Assembly: GCA_030527015.1 (NCBI GenBank)
Contig: JAUNBR010000042.1
Coordinates: 1-35,368, forward strand
Origin: Planctomycetia bacterium
Lineage (GTDB): Bacteria; Planctomycetota; Planctomycetia; Pirellulales; Thermoguttaceae
DNA length: 35,368 nucleotides
Direction of reading: 5' to 3'
Both the position numbers and the translations under genes were made by a program. This document shows, one piece after another, positions 17,517 through 26,065 of the stretch (the stretch's first letter is position 1; each line of letters opens with the position of its first letter). The notes beneath the pieces are model-generated. The model searched no databases. It saw only the letters and a list, made by a program, of their open reading frames with translations, and was not told the origin of the DNA.

Positions 17517-17543
17517 GAAATTATAAAAAGAACTTTCCTGCAC

Positions 17544-19226
17544 TTACTGTTCCGAAAGAATATGATTTTCTTCCTCAAATTTTTTAACAAAATTTTCTGA
17601 AAAAAACTCAGACACTTCCACCGCCACATAATCTTCATAAAACAAAAATTTTCCCTGTGCTATTTTTGTGTCGGAAATACATACACTTCCCGTCACCCCC
17701 GGATTTTCAAAATTTAAGATACTTCCCTCACGTAAATTTAGAATTTCCGTTACGGTCATCCGTTTTTTGCCTAACAAAACCTGTAAAAAAACAGGAATAT
17801 TTCTTAGAACCACCTCCGATGAAATTTTTTTCGCCGATTCTTGCCCTGCGCTCTCTTTCGGCACATCATCTTTCACAAAAAATGGCGCTTCGAACATATC
17901 CTCTGCCGAATATTTTACACCTTCTGTTTTATCCGCCGTATCCCGAATGACACTTCCTTCCAAAAAAGAAACAGCATGTTCCCACCAGAGAAGCGGACGT
18001 GAATAAGAAATGTTTCGCATATACTCCTGAATATATTTCTTTCGCTGTTTATAAAAAGACAGAAAAGCAGATTTTTTCTGGGGCCGTGAATTTTTTGAAA
18101 ATCCATTTTTCACGGCTTCTCGGTTCCAAATTTTTCTGGTTAATAAAAATTCAGAAAATTCGCGCTGAAATTTCTCTTGCTGAAAGGGAAAAAGGTTTTC
18201 TTCCTCTAAAATTATCAGTTCTTCTGTATTCACTGCCAGTACATCCGGTGTTTCAGACAAAAGAAAAATTTCTGAAGAAATTTCTTTTTTCCCTTCTAAA
18301 AACACCTCTTCTGCTAAAATTTCTGGCGAAATAATATTTTCGATTATAGGAAGAACATATTCCTCTTCCTCTGGCAAAATTTCACTAGAACATTCTTTTA
18401 AGCTATTTTCTTTAGATAAACTTTCTCCTGAAAAAATCACTCCGGTATCATCAGGGTGAGATTTCTCATTTTTAGATATATCAGATATAATAGAATCAGA
18501 TATTACAGAAACGGTCTCCAGCGCTCGGACAGGTTTTAAAGGAATCTCTGATAAAACAGGTGATTTCTCATCATGATCTGCAAAAATTTTGAGAATTTCC
18601 GGATTTTCCACAGCGGTCACCAGACACGCGGTACTCAGGCTGCCGTCAAAACGGGTCATCGTGAAAACCGCGATTTTTGGATCCCCAACAAAAACCAGAC
18701 GGCGGCAGAGTGTTTCCATCTGAAGAATTCGCCCAGCAAAATATTTTTCTGATTCTAAAAAATGAATTATATTTAAAGGAAAACCGTAAAGCGGCAGTAC
18801 CTGTGATTCTTTATCTAAATTAAAAATAGCAGAAAATTTCGGAAAAATATCTGATAATTCCTGCGCAAATAACGAAAGACGAGACTTCCCTGCCACTCCA
18901 GGATTTCTGTACCATGAAGGTAAGCTCTCTTTTTTTTCTGGAATAATTAAAATATTCGTCTTCCCAGAAAAAGGAAAAGTAATCAAAAATCCTTTATCTG
19001 ACAGGCCAAAATGCTCTAAATTTTCTGATTTTTTTGATAAAAAAAACTCTGACGCCGGAAAAACATCCATTTTTTGAATCAGACAATAAATATCTAAAAA
19101 TCTTTCCAGGCGTGTTTCCAGCGTCCGCAGCAACAAAAATTGCGGGTCCTCTGGCGGTGCATACTTTTCTCCTTCTCCATACTCATGGAACATATTAGAA
19201 TTCGTATGGGAAAAAGAATCGGACAT
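17544..19226 (-). CDS. Orphan FliN/YscQ-like SpoA-domain protein
   Basis: A 560-aa protein. The last 75-80 residues match the SpoA fold of FliN, FliM and YscQ: NIPVFLQVLLGKKRMTVTEI, then LNLREGSILNFENPGVTG and DTKIAQGKFLFYEDYVAVEV, close to FliN's IPV/LG/MT-EIL/GS pattern. SpoA domains form the flagellar C-ring or the sorting platform of type III secretion. The N-terminal part (about 10-220) looks globular and could correspond to the FliM or FliY middle domain; I do not recognise it firmly. Residues 220-440 are acidic and Ser/Glu-rich. No other flagellar or secretion gene is visible nearby. The ATG has no clear Shine-Dalgarno sequence. Confidence 0.65.
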   Translation of the reverse strand: MSDSFSHTNSNMFHEYGEGEKYAPPEDPQFLLLRTLETRLERFLDIYCLIQKMDVFPASEFFLSKKSENLEHFGLSDKGFLITFPFSGKTNILIIPEKKESLPSWYRNPGVAGKSRLSLFAQELSDIFPKFSAIFNLDKESQVLPLYGFPLNIIHFLESEKYFAGRILQMETLCRRLVFVGDPKIAVFTMTRFDGSLSTACLVTAVENPEILKIFADHDEKSPVLSEIPLKPVRALETVSVISDSIISDISKNEKSHPDDTGVIFSGESLSKENSLKECSSEILPEEEEYVLPIIENIISPEILAEEVFLEGKKEISSEIFLLSETPDVLAVNTEELIILEEENLFPFQQEKFQREFSEFLLTRKIWNREAVKNGFSKNSRPQKKSAFLSFYKQRKKYIQEYMRNISYSRPLLWWEHAVSFLEGSVIRDTADKTEGVKYSAEDMFEAPFFVKDDVPKESAGQESAKKISSEVVLRNIPVFLQVLLGKKRMTVTEILNLREGSILNFENPGVTGSVCISDTKIAQGKFLFYEDYVAVEVSEFFSENFVKKFEEENHILSEQ

Positions 19227-19461
19227 GATTTAACACACAAATTGTACAAAATTAAATACAGGCGTACCCTCACTGTAAAACATTTACACAGTCTCTGTAA
19301 TTATTATCGTCGAAGTAACCGCAAAACTTTATTCATTCCAAAAAATCCTAAAAACCGAAGTATTTTCAAAATTAATTTATTTTTATAATATTTATTTATA
19401 AAAAAATAAGAAAAAACCACTTTCGTTCTAGGATTTTTTGATGTTTTGGTGTATGATATTT

Positions 19462-19566
19462 TATACTGGTTCCATTTTAAATTTCCATTTTGTGCGGTTC
19501 TGAATGCAGGCATTTTCAGCGAAACAAAATGCCGGGGAAGCGAAAATTTACAGTGCATCGGATATA
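19462..19566 (-). repeat. Dispersed repeat, full copy (B to A)
   Basis: TATACTGGTTCCATTTTAAA, GTGCGGTTCTGAATGC, CATTTTCAGCGAAACAAAAT, then CAGTGCATCGGATATA. It is close to consensus. The B end faces the FliN-like gene, 236 bp away. Confidence 0.9.
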
Positions 19567-19583
19567 TAAATACTTTTATCCTT

Positions 19584-19621
19584 AAAATATTTATATAACC
19601 ATAAAATATTTATATAACCAT
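19584..19621 (+). repeat. Perfect 19-bp tandem duplication
   Basis: The unit AAAATATTTATATAACCAT occurs at 19584-19602 and 19603-19621 without mismatch. Confidence 0.9.
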
Positions 19622-19629
19622 GAATGTAT

Positions 19630-19753
19630 GATTCTCAGTACACGATAAATTTTCACCTTCATTTCAGCTCCAGCTGACCGGAAGACAGTTTTTGCTTCAT
19701 GGAAAATGCATTCAGAACCACATAAAACGAAAATTTAAATGAAAATCAGTATA
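19630..19753 (+). repeat. Dispersed repeat, diverged long copy (A to B)
   Basis: The A tip is decayed (TCTCAGTACACGATAAATTT). An inserted palindromic segment CAGCTCCAGCTG lies left of the centre. The B end is normal (ACATAAAACG to AAAATCAGTATA). It ends 42 bp before the argH ATG. Confidence 0.7.
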
Positions 19754-19764
19754 ATTTTGACCCA

Positions 19765-19796
19765 AAATACATAAAATAAAAAATACATAAAATAAA
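19765..19796 (+). repeat. Perfect 16-bp tandem duplication at the argH start
   Basis: The unit AAATACATAAAATAAA occurs twice (19765-19780, 19781-19796). The last base of the second unit is the A of the argH ATG, so the leader lacks a visible Shine-Dalgarno sequence. Confidence 0.85.
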
Positions 19797-21235
19797 TGGA
19801 TACTCAGGGAAAACCAAAAAAAAATAATTTTGAAATTCAAAAAGAAACAGAAACATTTTCCATAAAAAAAGCATGGGGCGGAGTGTTTAATCAGGCCACG
19901 GATCCTAGAATGGAACGATTTACTGAAAGCATTAGTTTTGACCAGAGACTGTATTACCATGATATTCTCGGTTCCCAGGCACATGCAAAAATGCTGGAAA
20001 CGGTGGGAATATTAACACCAGAAGAAAGAGACGCGATCATTTCTGGTCTGGACGCCATTCTGCAAGATATCGAATCAGGGAAATTTGAATATAAAATTGA
20101 GCTGGAAGATATTCATATGCACATCGAGCGGGCATTAATTGAGCGTATCGGAGACACGGGCAGAAAATTACACACCGGGCGCAGCCGAAATGATCAGGTC
20201 TCCACCGATCTGCGTTTATGGATGCGGGACGCAGCTGACCACGTGGATGGACTTTTAAAAAATCTCCAGCGTGCATTTATCGGGCGCTGTGATGAAGATA
20301 TGGACTGCATTCTTCCGGGATACACTCACACACAGCGGGCGCAGCCGGTTCTGGCACCTCATTACTGGATGGCATACTGTGAAAAATATGATCGTGACCG
20401 CCAGCGCATTCATGACTGCCGAAAAAGAATAAATATTCTTAGTCTGGGTGCCGCAGCTCTGGCAGGAACCTCCATTCCGATTAACCGGCACATGACCGCA
20501 GAACTGCTGAGTTTTGAGGATGTCGGCAAAAATAGCCTGGACATTTCCAGTGACCGTGATTACGCTGTGGAATTCGTTTTCGTCTTAACACTCATCGCGG
20601 AGCACCTCAGCAGCTGGGCAGAAGAATGGATCCTCTGGAGTACGGAGGAGTTTCATTTTATTCAGCTTCCGCAAAAATTTTGTACTGGCTCTTCCATTAT
20701 GCCTCAAAAAGTAAATCCAGATACACTGGAACTTATTCGGGGAAAAACAGCACGCGTCGTGGGCGATTTACAGACGCTGCTGGTACTTTTAAAAGGCTTA
20801 CCGCTGGCGTATAACCGGGATTTACAGGAAGATAAACCACCTATTTTTGACGCATATGATACCGTCTGTGCTTCTCTGGAACTGGCGGCGGATATCGTCG
20901 CGGGAACAAAACTTGACCGTGAAGCCATCTCTGCGAAACTGGACCGCGGACACCTGGACGCTACTACTTTTATGGAGTACCTCATCTTACGGGGAATTCC
21001 TCAAAGAACGGCTCATGAATTGGTGGGGAAACTTGTCCGAAAAGCATTAAACCAGAAATGCCGTTTAGCTGACCTGTCTCTGTCTGATTTTCAGGAAGCG
21101 GATGCATCACTGGACGAAACCGTTTACTCGGTGCTGGGGGTGCAGCAGGCCATTTTAGCATTTAAGAGTTATGGCTCCACTTCACAAGAACAGGTGAAAA
21201 CTCAACTGAATTTTTGGATTAAATACCTGGAATAA
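19796..21235 (+). CDS. argH: Argininosuccinate lyase
   Basis: Cleaves argininosuccinate to arginine and fumarate, the last step of arginine synthesis, as a cytoplasmic homotetramer of the fumarase/aspartase superfamily. At 479 aa it is normal apart from an N-terminal extension of about 20 residues before [14 protein letters not shown]. Conserved elements: HTGRSRNDQ (126-134), [10 protein letters not shown] (175-184, general-acid/base H178 region), and the superfamily signature [12 protein letters not shown] (298-309) with the mobile-loop serine and K305. The start is uncertain because no ribosome site precedes the ATG, which sits at the end of a tandem duplication; no better in-frame start precedes the conserved KKAWGG motif. 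No argG or other arginine gene is adjacent. Confidence 0.95.
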   Translation: MDTQGKPKKNNFEIQKETETFSIKKAWGGVFNQATDPRMERFTESISFDQRLYYHDILGSQAHAKMLETVGILTPEERDAIISGLDAILQDIESGKFEYKIELEDIHMHIERALIERIGDTGRKLHTGRSRNDQVSTDLRLWMRDAADHVDGLLKNLQRAFIGRCDEDMDCILPGYTHTQRAQPVLAPHYWMAYCEKYDRDRQRIHDCRKRINILSLGAAALAGTSIPINRHMTAELLSFEDVGKNSLDISSDRDYAVEFVFVLTLIAEHLSSWAEEWILWSTEEFHFIQLPQKFCTGSSIMPQKVNPDTLELIRGKTARVVGDLQTLLVLLKGLPLAYNRDLQEDKPPIFDAYDTVCASLELAADIVAGTKLDREAISAKLDRGHLDATTFMEYLILRGIPQRTAHELVGKLVRKALNQKCRLADLSLSDFQEADASLDETVYSVLGVQQAILAFKSYGSTSQEQVKTQLNFWIKYLE

Positions 21236-21310
21236 AATCCAGACGCACACTGAAATTTTATTTTTAGAGAAAATATAAAATTTATTCAGACATTTATATA
21301 ATTATTATTT

Positions 21311-21416
21311 TATACTCGATACACTATAAATTTTCGCTTTACCGGCATTTAGCTTCGCTGAAAATGCCTGCTTTCAGAATCCGCTCAAAACAGAAATTTA
21401 AAGTGGAACCAGTATA
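21311..21416 (+). repeat. Dispersed repeat, full copy (A to B)
   Basis: TATACTCGATACACTATAAA, CCGGCATTTAGCTTCGCTG, AAAATGCCTGCTTTCAG, then AAAGTGGAACCAGTATA. Near consensus. Confidence 0.9.
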
Positions 21417-21441
21417 TGTATAATGGATACACCGTCTGTTT

Positions 21442-21543
21442 ATTTTCGATTTATGATAAATTTTAGTTTTGTGCGGCACGGACAGAAATTTTCAGCGAAA
21501 CAAAACACCAACAAAACGAAATTTTATTGTATCTCAGACAAAA
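21442..21543. repeat. Dispersed repeat, degraded copy
   Basis: It retains GTGCGGCACGGACAGAAAT, TTTCAGCGAAACAAAACACC and a weak right A tip (GTATCTCAGACA). The left end looks like an A tip (TTTTCGATTTATGATAAATT). Confidence 0.5.
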
Positions 21544-21724
21544 CGGTGTTCGTTTAGGCTCCATGATAATTAAAATATTTATATCTGCTGAAAACGCCTG
21601 GTGATTCGTCAGCAGAAAGGAATCCTAAACAGAAATTTACCGTGTTTCCATTATCATTTTCGAGTATAAATCATACAAAATTTTACCTCATTTTTTAATA
21701 GAGATTATAAAAAGAGAATATTCC

Positions 21725-24364
21725 ATGACTTCAAAACATTATCCTCCTTTTTCGATTTATCCTGTTCAAAAGTTTTCGTCTTTTATGTTAAAGAAACTTT
21801 CGTTTTTTTTAACTGGCGGAATTCTTTTTATAACTCTTTTTCCCGGAAGCGATTCTTTCTTTTTTATAAAATATTTTCCGTCGCATTTCCAGGCTTTTGG
21901 GCAGGAACTGGAAGAGGAAGAAGACTTCAGTGATTTTGAGGAAGAAGATTTTGAAGATGAAAGTTTTCCAGACGAAGAAATTCCTGAGGATGATTTCGAA
22001 AATGAGGAAACCGTGCAGGCACCACCTGCCGAAAGAAGAGCGTCCTCACAAGAGTCCTCATTACCAGACGATTTAAGCACTTACCTTACTTCGGAGGTGC
22101 GGCAGTTCGGAGACGCGGGTGTGGAGGCCATTCTTGCCACGGAACCGGAAACTGCGCAAGAATTGGTGCGTGCTGGAAAATTAATTGATGGTCTGGGGAG
22201 GACGGAAATCGCAGAGGTTTTATTCAGAAAAGCACTCGCATGTAAACCCACGGATAATGAAATTTATGATATGGTCATCGAGCACGGACAGAGTTATTTT
22301 GCCGCGCTGAGCAAAGATCCTCGTTATTCACAGAATGGGAAAAAATTAGGTGAAACCGTCTTGGAAGCCATGCGTCGGCGTTTTGAAGATGAATCGATTA
22401 TAAAATCTCTTTATGCTCCTGACCGCGAAAAACGCCGGCAGGCCGCTTCTGAATTACAGACACATGACAGTTTGGCACTTCCGCTGCTGATACTTTCGCT
22501 GGCAGATGAAGAAATGAAAGAGGGACGGGCAGAAATCGAAACTTTTCTTTTAACTTTTGGTGAGAGTGCCACCAGCGCAGTCGGTGCGGTGCTGGAATCA
22601 GATCATACGAAACTGAAAACGGCATGTGTGAGGTTTTTGTCCATGCAGAGTGCTCAGGGAAATCAGCAGGCATTACATTATCTTTTTCTTGCCGCGGCAC
22701 ACTGCGCAAAAGAAGAAAAAACGCTGCAAAAAGAAGCTTATCGTGCCCTGTCTGGAATTCAGGGAAGAAATATGACTGATGAAAAAACGGCTGCAAAAAT
22801 TGTGGAGGACGTGATTACGTCAGAGTTACTCAGGCTTTCTCAAAATCTGGCCAGAATTCGTGGTGAAAAAAGAACGGACACTACAGTCACCGTCATCTGG
22901 CGGTGGAATGATGAAACGAAACGCCCGAGATGTTCTGTCGGAACGACAGAAACTGAACTGGCGACAAAATGTTACCGTTTTGCCCGGGCACTGTGGAAAA
23001 TGAATCCAGAGTCAGCTTTCGCAAAACGTGAATATCTTCGTAACACACTGGAGCAGCTCATTCTGCAGAATGGCTTTTCGAGTGAAAAGTTACTTAAATC
23101 CCCGGAATATGAAAATATTCGGAAGGCTTTTTCACCCGAGGAGCTGGAATCCGTTTTAGTTTTCTGCCTTAATGAAAAAGCATTTCTTGCCGCCACGGGT
23201 GCCGTCATCATGCTGGGAGAAATGGGAAATGCGGACATGCTGATTCCTCGTGAATTCCGAAACAGCAAAAAAGAAAACGCATCTCCTCTTACCTTTTCAC
23301 CTCTTGTCATGGCGATAAATACGCCTGATCGTCATCTGCGTTTCGCGGCCATGGAGACCATCATGAAATGGGACCCACAAAAATCTTACTCTGGCTCTCA
23401 CCTGTTAATCGAAAATCTTGCCTGGTTTCTTTCCTCTTCTGGAAAACAACGAATTTTGGTATGCGGAAATAATCTGACAGACGCCGCCTCTCTCGGAGGA
23501 AGTTTTATGGCGGAAGGGTATCATTTTGATACAGCGAATTCTGGAAAAGAGATGCTGGTAAAATGTCAGAACTGCTGCGATTATGCTTTTTTATTAATTT
23601 GTATGGACACGCGAAACCCCTCTCCTGATTTTCTGGCGCAGAGTATACGCCAAGATATTAAAATGGGAGATATTCCGATCGTTTTTATCGCGGAAAGTGC
23701 GGATTTTCATGCCGCAGAACGTTTAGCAGACAAAACTTTCCGCAGCGTATGGTTTCCGTATCCACAGAATGATAGCGGAGTCGAATTAATCACGGCTCTC
23801 GTACACCGACTAAATGGCTTTACGCCTGCCTCTGATTTACAGCGACTGGAGGAAACACGTAAATGCCTTATCTGGGCAGAAAAAATCGTCTGCACACACC
23901 GCCGCGGTAAAATCCGCAAAATATTTACCTCCAAGATGAATGAGACAGATGCTTCTCCATCAGAAGCAGAAAACTCACCGTCCCTTCCTCCCATATGTGA
24001 GATTTATGATATTTCAAAACTTCATACTCCTATTTTAAATTTAATGAGTATTCCTGCATATACGTCAGAAGCAGCGAAAACTCTCGCCTGGTTCGGCACT
24101 CCTCTTTCACAGCAGACACTCATATCTTTTGCTTCCTCGGGCACAAAAAATATGGACTTACGCAAAAAATGTGTTCTTGCTCTGCAGACGAGTGTGGACC
24201 ATTATGGCGTTTTAATAAGTGGTACCGAAGTGGCAAAACAGTATGACCTTTATAATGAAACTCCAGAGCAGGATTCTGAATCACGGATTATTCGAAATGC
24301 GATTCTTACAGTTCTGGAACGGCCTCTGATGAAATCCAGTGATACATCTTCCACTCCACTTTAA
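21725..24364 (+). CDS. Exported HEAT-repeat protein with degenerate receiver-like domain
   Basis: An 879-aa protein I cannot name. Residues about 21-60 are hydrophobic (MLKKLSFFLTGGILFITLFP), a signal or anchor. A very acidic stretch (61-96) follows, then helical TPR/HEAT-like repeats (about 130-345 and again 460-570). Residues 576-696 look like a response-regulator receiver fold: RILVCGNN start, MDTRNP at the phospho-Asp position (D628), IPIVFIAES as strand 4. The acidic pair normally near the start is replaced by GNN, so phosphorylation is doubtful. The C-terminal 150 residues are again helical, with HEAT-like segments. The ATG is preceded by a weak AAGAGA. The TAA stop lies in a repeat B end. 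Confidence 0.65.
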   Translation: MTSKHYPPFSIYPVQKFSSFMLKKLSFFLTGGILFITLFPGSDSFFFIKYFPSHFQAFGQELEEEEDFSDFEEEDFEDESFPDEEIPEDDFENEETVQAPPAERRASSQESSLPDDLSTYLTSEVRQFGDAGVEAILATEPETAQELVRAGKLIDGLGRTEIAEVLFRKALACKPTDNEIYDMVIEHGQSYFAALSKDPRYSQNGKKLGETVLEAMRRRFEDESIIKSLYAPDREKRRQAASELQTHDSLALPLLILSLADEEMKEGRAEIETFLLTFGESATSAVGAVLESDHTKLKTACVRFLSMQSAQGNQQALHYLFLAAAHCAKEEKTLQKEAYRALSGIQGRNMTDEKTAAKIVEDVITSELLRLSQNLARIRGEKRTDTTVTVIWRWNDETKRPRCSVGTTETELATKCYRFARALWKMNPESAFAKREYLRNTLEQLILQNGFSSEKLLKSPEYENIRKAFSPEELESVLVFCLNEKAFLAATGAVIMLGEMGNADMLIPREFRNSKKENASPLTFSPLVMAINTPDRHLRFAAMETIMKWDPQKSYSGSHLLIENLAWFLSSSGKQRILVCGNNLTDAASLGGSFMAEGYHFDTANSGKEMLVKCQNCCDYAFLLICMDTRNPSPDFLAQSIRQDIKMGDIPIVFIAESADFHAAERLADKTFRSVWFPYPQNDSGVELITALVHRLNGFTPASDLQRLEETRKCLIWAEKIVCTHRRGKIRKIFTSKMNETDASPSEAENSPSLPPICEIYDISKLHTPILNLMSIPAYTSEAAKTLAWFGTPLSQQTLISFASSGTKNMDLRKKCVLALQTSVDHYGVLISGTEVAKQYDLYNETPEQDSESRIIRNAILTVLERPLMKSSDTSSTPL

Positions 24365-24515
24365 ATTTCCATTTTATGTGTCACAAAAAATATTTTTGCC
24401 GCGGCATACTCATTTCCGCCTTAAAATTAAACTTTTTGTGCCTATGAAATCTCGGCGTTTCATGTATCAGAAAATGCGGAAAACCTAAGAAAATTTACAG
24501 CGTTTCGAAGATAAA
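24350..24515. repeat. Dispersed repeat, degraded B-end remnant at the HEAT gene stop
   Basis: TTCCACTCCACTTTAAATTT then CCATTTTATGTGTCAC is a B-end half; the coding frame of the HEAT gene stops at the TAA within CTTTAAATTT. The sequence beyond is decayed, with a possible A side near 24490-24515. Confidence 0.6.
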
Positions 24516-24671
24516 ATCCAAAATAAAATCCGTATCCCAGTTCAGTAAAAAATATTTCAGCGCATTTATACCCGATACATTATAAAATTCCGCTTCACCG
24601 GCTTTTTTGCTTCGCTGAAAAAGCCTGCCTTTAGAGCCGCACAAAACGAAATTTTAAATTGGAACCAGTAT
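24365..24671. other. Short intergenic region, wholly repeat-derived
   Basis: Almost the entire spacer consists of the degraded copy (24350-24515) and the intact copy (24567-24672), leaving no independent promoter sequence for rlmN outside repeat material except about 50 bp. Confidence 0.6.
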
Positions 24672-24672
24672 A
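24567..24672 (+). repeat. Dispersed repeat, full copy ending in the rlmN start codon
   Basis: TATACCCGATACATTATAAA to TTGGAACCAGTATA. The final A is the A of the rlmN ATG. The inner stem is CGGCTTTTTT...AAAAAGCCTG, with an A-to-T change matched by T-to-A on the other arm relative to the usual GCATTTT/AAAATGC. It is about 95% identical to the copy at 29552. Confidence 0.92.
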
Positions 24673-25733
24673 TGAAAAAAAGTATTTATGAACTCTCTGC
24701 TGAAGAAAAAATCTCCTGGTTAAAATCTCATGGACATCCCAGTTTTCGCGCCACGCAGCTGTCACAGTGGGCCCTTAAACCAGGAATCACGTCTTTCCAG
24801 CAGATGAAAAATCTGCCGACTCCCTTACGTCAGCAGCTGGAAGCAGAATTCTGTCTCCGAAATACTCAGATGGTAACCCATCTCGGCTCCCCAGATGATT
24901 CTGCCGAAAAATTTCTTTTGCGCTTATCGGATGGTTCATGTATCGAAACCGTTTTACTGCATAATGATAAAGGAGAACATACGGTCTGTGTCAGTACGCA
25001 GGTCGGCTGCGCGATGAAATGTGTGTTTTGTGCCAGCGGTATGAATGGTCTGGTCAGAAATCTTTCGGCCCATGAAATTCTCGAACAATTTCTTTTCGTG
25101 GCCGATCATATTTCCGTAACACACCAGTCGGCGGGCACCGCGAACCGACTTTCTCACGCCGTGATCATGGGAATGGGAGAACCTCTGGCCAATTTACCTA
25201 ATCTTCTTGCCGCCCTGAAAATCGTTTCGGCAAAAGATGGCCTGGGCATCAGCGCACGAAAAATCACCATTTCCACCGCCGGATTACCTGATGGTATCCG
25301 CCTTTTAGCCACGATCAAACATCCTTATCACCTGGCGATTTCCCTGCACGCACCGTCTGACAGCCTCCGAAATGAATTAATGCCTATAAATCGAAAATAC
25401 GGAATTCACTCTGTTCTGGACGCGGCGACTTATTATTTTCATCAGACGGGCCGACGCGTTACGTATGAATATATTCTGATCGCAGACGTAAACGACTCAA
25501 AAATTCATGCGCGCCAATTATGTTCTCTTCTAAAAAACCAAAACGCTCTGATAAATCTGATCCCTTTTAACCCTGTGGAATCTTTAGATTTCCGTTCTCC
25601 TTCACAAGAACGAATCGCACAGTTTTCTGAAATCCTTAAAGAGAATGGCCTTTCTTCTGTAATCCGTCACAGAAAAGGTGAAAAACTGGAAGCAGCCTGT
25701 GGTCAGTTACGTTTACACCACCTCCCAAAATAA
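24672..25733 (+). CDS. rlmN: 23S rRNA (adenine2503-C2)-methyltransferase, radical SAM
   Basis: Methylates C2 of A2503 in 23S rRNA (and A37 of some tRNAs in some species) using a 4Fe-4S cluster and two SAM molecules. The cluster motif is C113AMKC117VFC120 inside STQVGCAMKCVFCASG. The catalytic C-terminal cysteine is C343 in GEKLEAACGQLR, and a second conserved methyl-carrying Cys is expected from the family at the C-terminal end. MGMGEPLANL (GEPL motif) and ISLHAPSD are also present. At 353 aa it is of normal length. The start codon overlaps the end of a repeat, and the only upstream purine patch is the repeat's own TTGGAACC, so initiation depends on repeat sequence. RlmN is preferred over Cfr because this is a lone housekeeping-type gene and the sequence fits RlmN. 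Confidence 0.93.
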   Translation: MKKSIYELSAEEKISWLKSHGHPSFRATQLSQWALKPGITSFQQMKNLPTPLRQQLEAEFCLRNTQMVTHLGSPDDSAEKFLLRLSDGSCIETVLLHNDKGEHTVCVSTQVGCAMKCVFCASGMNGLVRNLSAHEILEQFLFVADHISVTHQSAGTANRLSHAVIMGMGEPLANLPNLLAALKIVSAKDGLGISARKITISTAGLPDGIRLLATIKHPYHLAISLHAPSDSLRNELMPINRKYGIHSVLDAATYYFHQTGRRVTYEYILIADVNDSKIHARQLCSLLKNQNALINLIPFNPVESLDFRSPSQERIAQFSEILKENGLSSVIRHRKGEKLEAACGQLRLHHLPK

Positions 25734-26065
25734 TTTTTTCTCCATTTTTATCTCTCACTTCTCTTATTTATCTGTGGTTCTTTCTTTCATTAATATTTTT
25801 ATACTCTATTTTCTAAAAATCTCTTTTATGCTGTTTCCACTTTAAATTTCCATTTCGTTCGGCTCCGAAACAGGCTTTTTTAGTGAAACTAAAATGTCAG
25901 GAAAACAGAAATTTATCGTGCATCAGGTATATTAAATTCTGAAAACATAATTCTCCCAGCTTTCTGTTATCCCTCTAATTTTAAAAGTTACCTCAACAAT
26001 TATAACGATTATGCCGATTATTCAAGAAAAGGTACCACTTTCCAGGTTTCAGGCCGAGGGATTTC
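25734..26065. other. Intergenic region before the HtrA gene
   Basis: About 330 bp containing one full repeat (25827). The last 130 bp lead into a GAGGG ribosome site. No gene or clear promoter is seen. Confidence 0.6.
25827..25931 (-). repeat. Dispersed repeat, full copy (B to A)
   Basis: TATGCTGTTTCCACTTTAAA, GTTCGGCTCCGAAACAGGC, then AAAATGTCAGG and GTGCATCAGGTATA. Confidence 0.88.

Larger units (their letters stand above)
19227..19795. other. Divergent intergenic region with repeats and tandem duplications
   Basis: Lies between the FliN-like gene and argH, transcribed in opposite directions. Contents: repeats at 19462 and 19630, a 19-bp tandem duplication at 19584-19621 and a 16-bp tandem duplication at 19765-19796. 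No gene seen. Confidence 0.65.
21236..21724. other. Intergenic region between argH and the HEAT gene
   Basis: Holds a full repeat (21311) and a degraded one (21442); 21585-21650 contains further decayed pieces (CAGAAATTTACCGTGT). No gene is seen. Confidence 0.6.
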
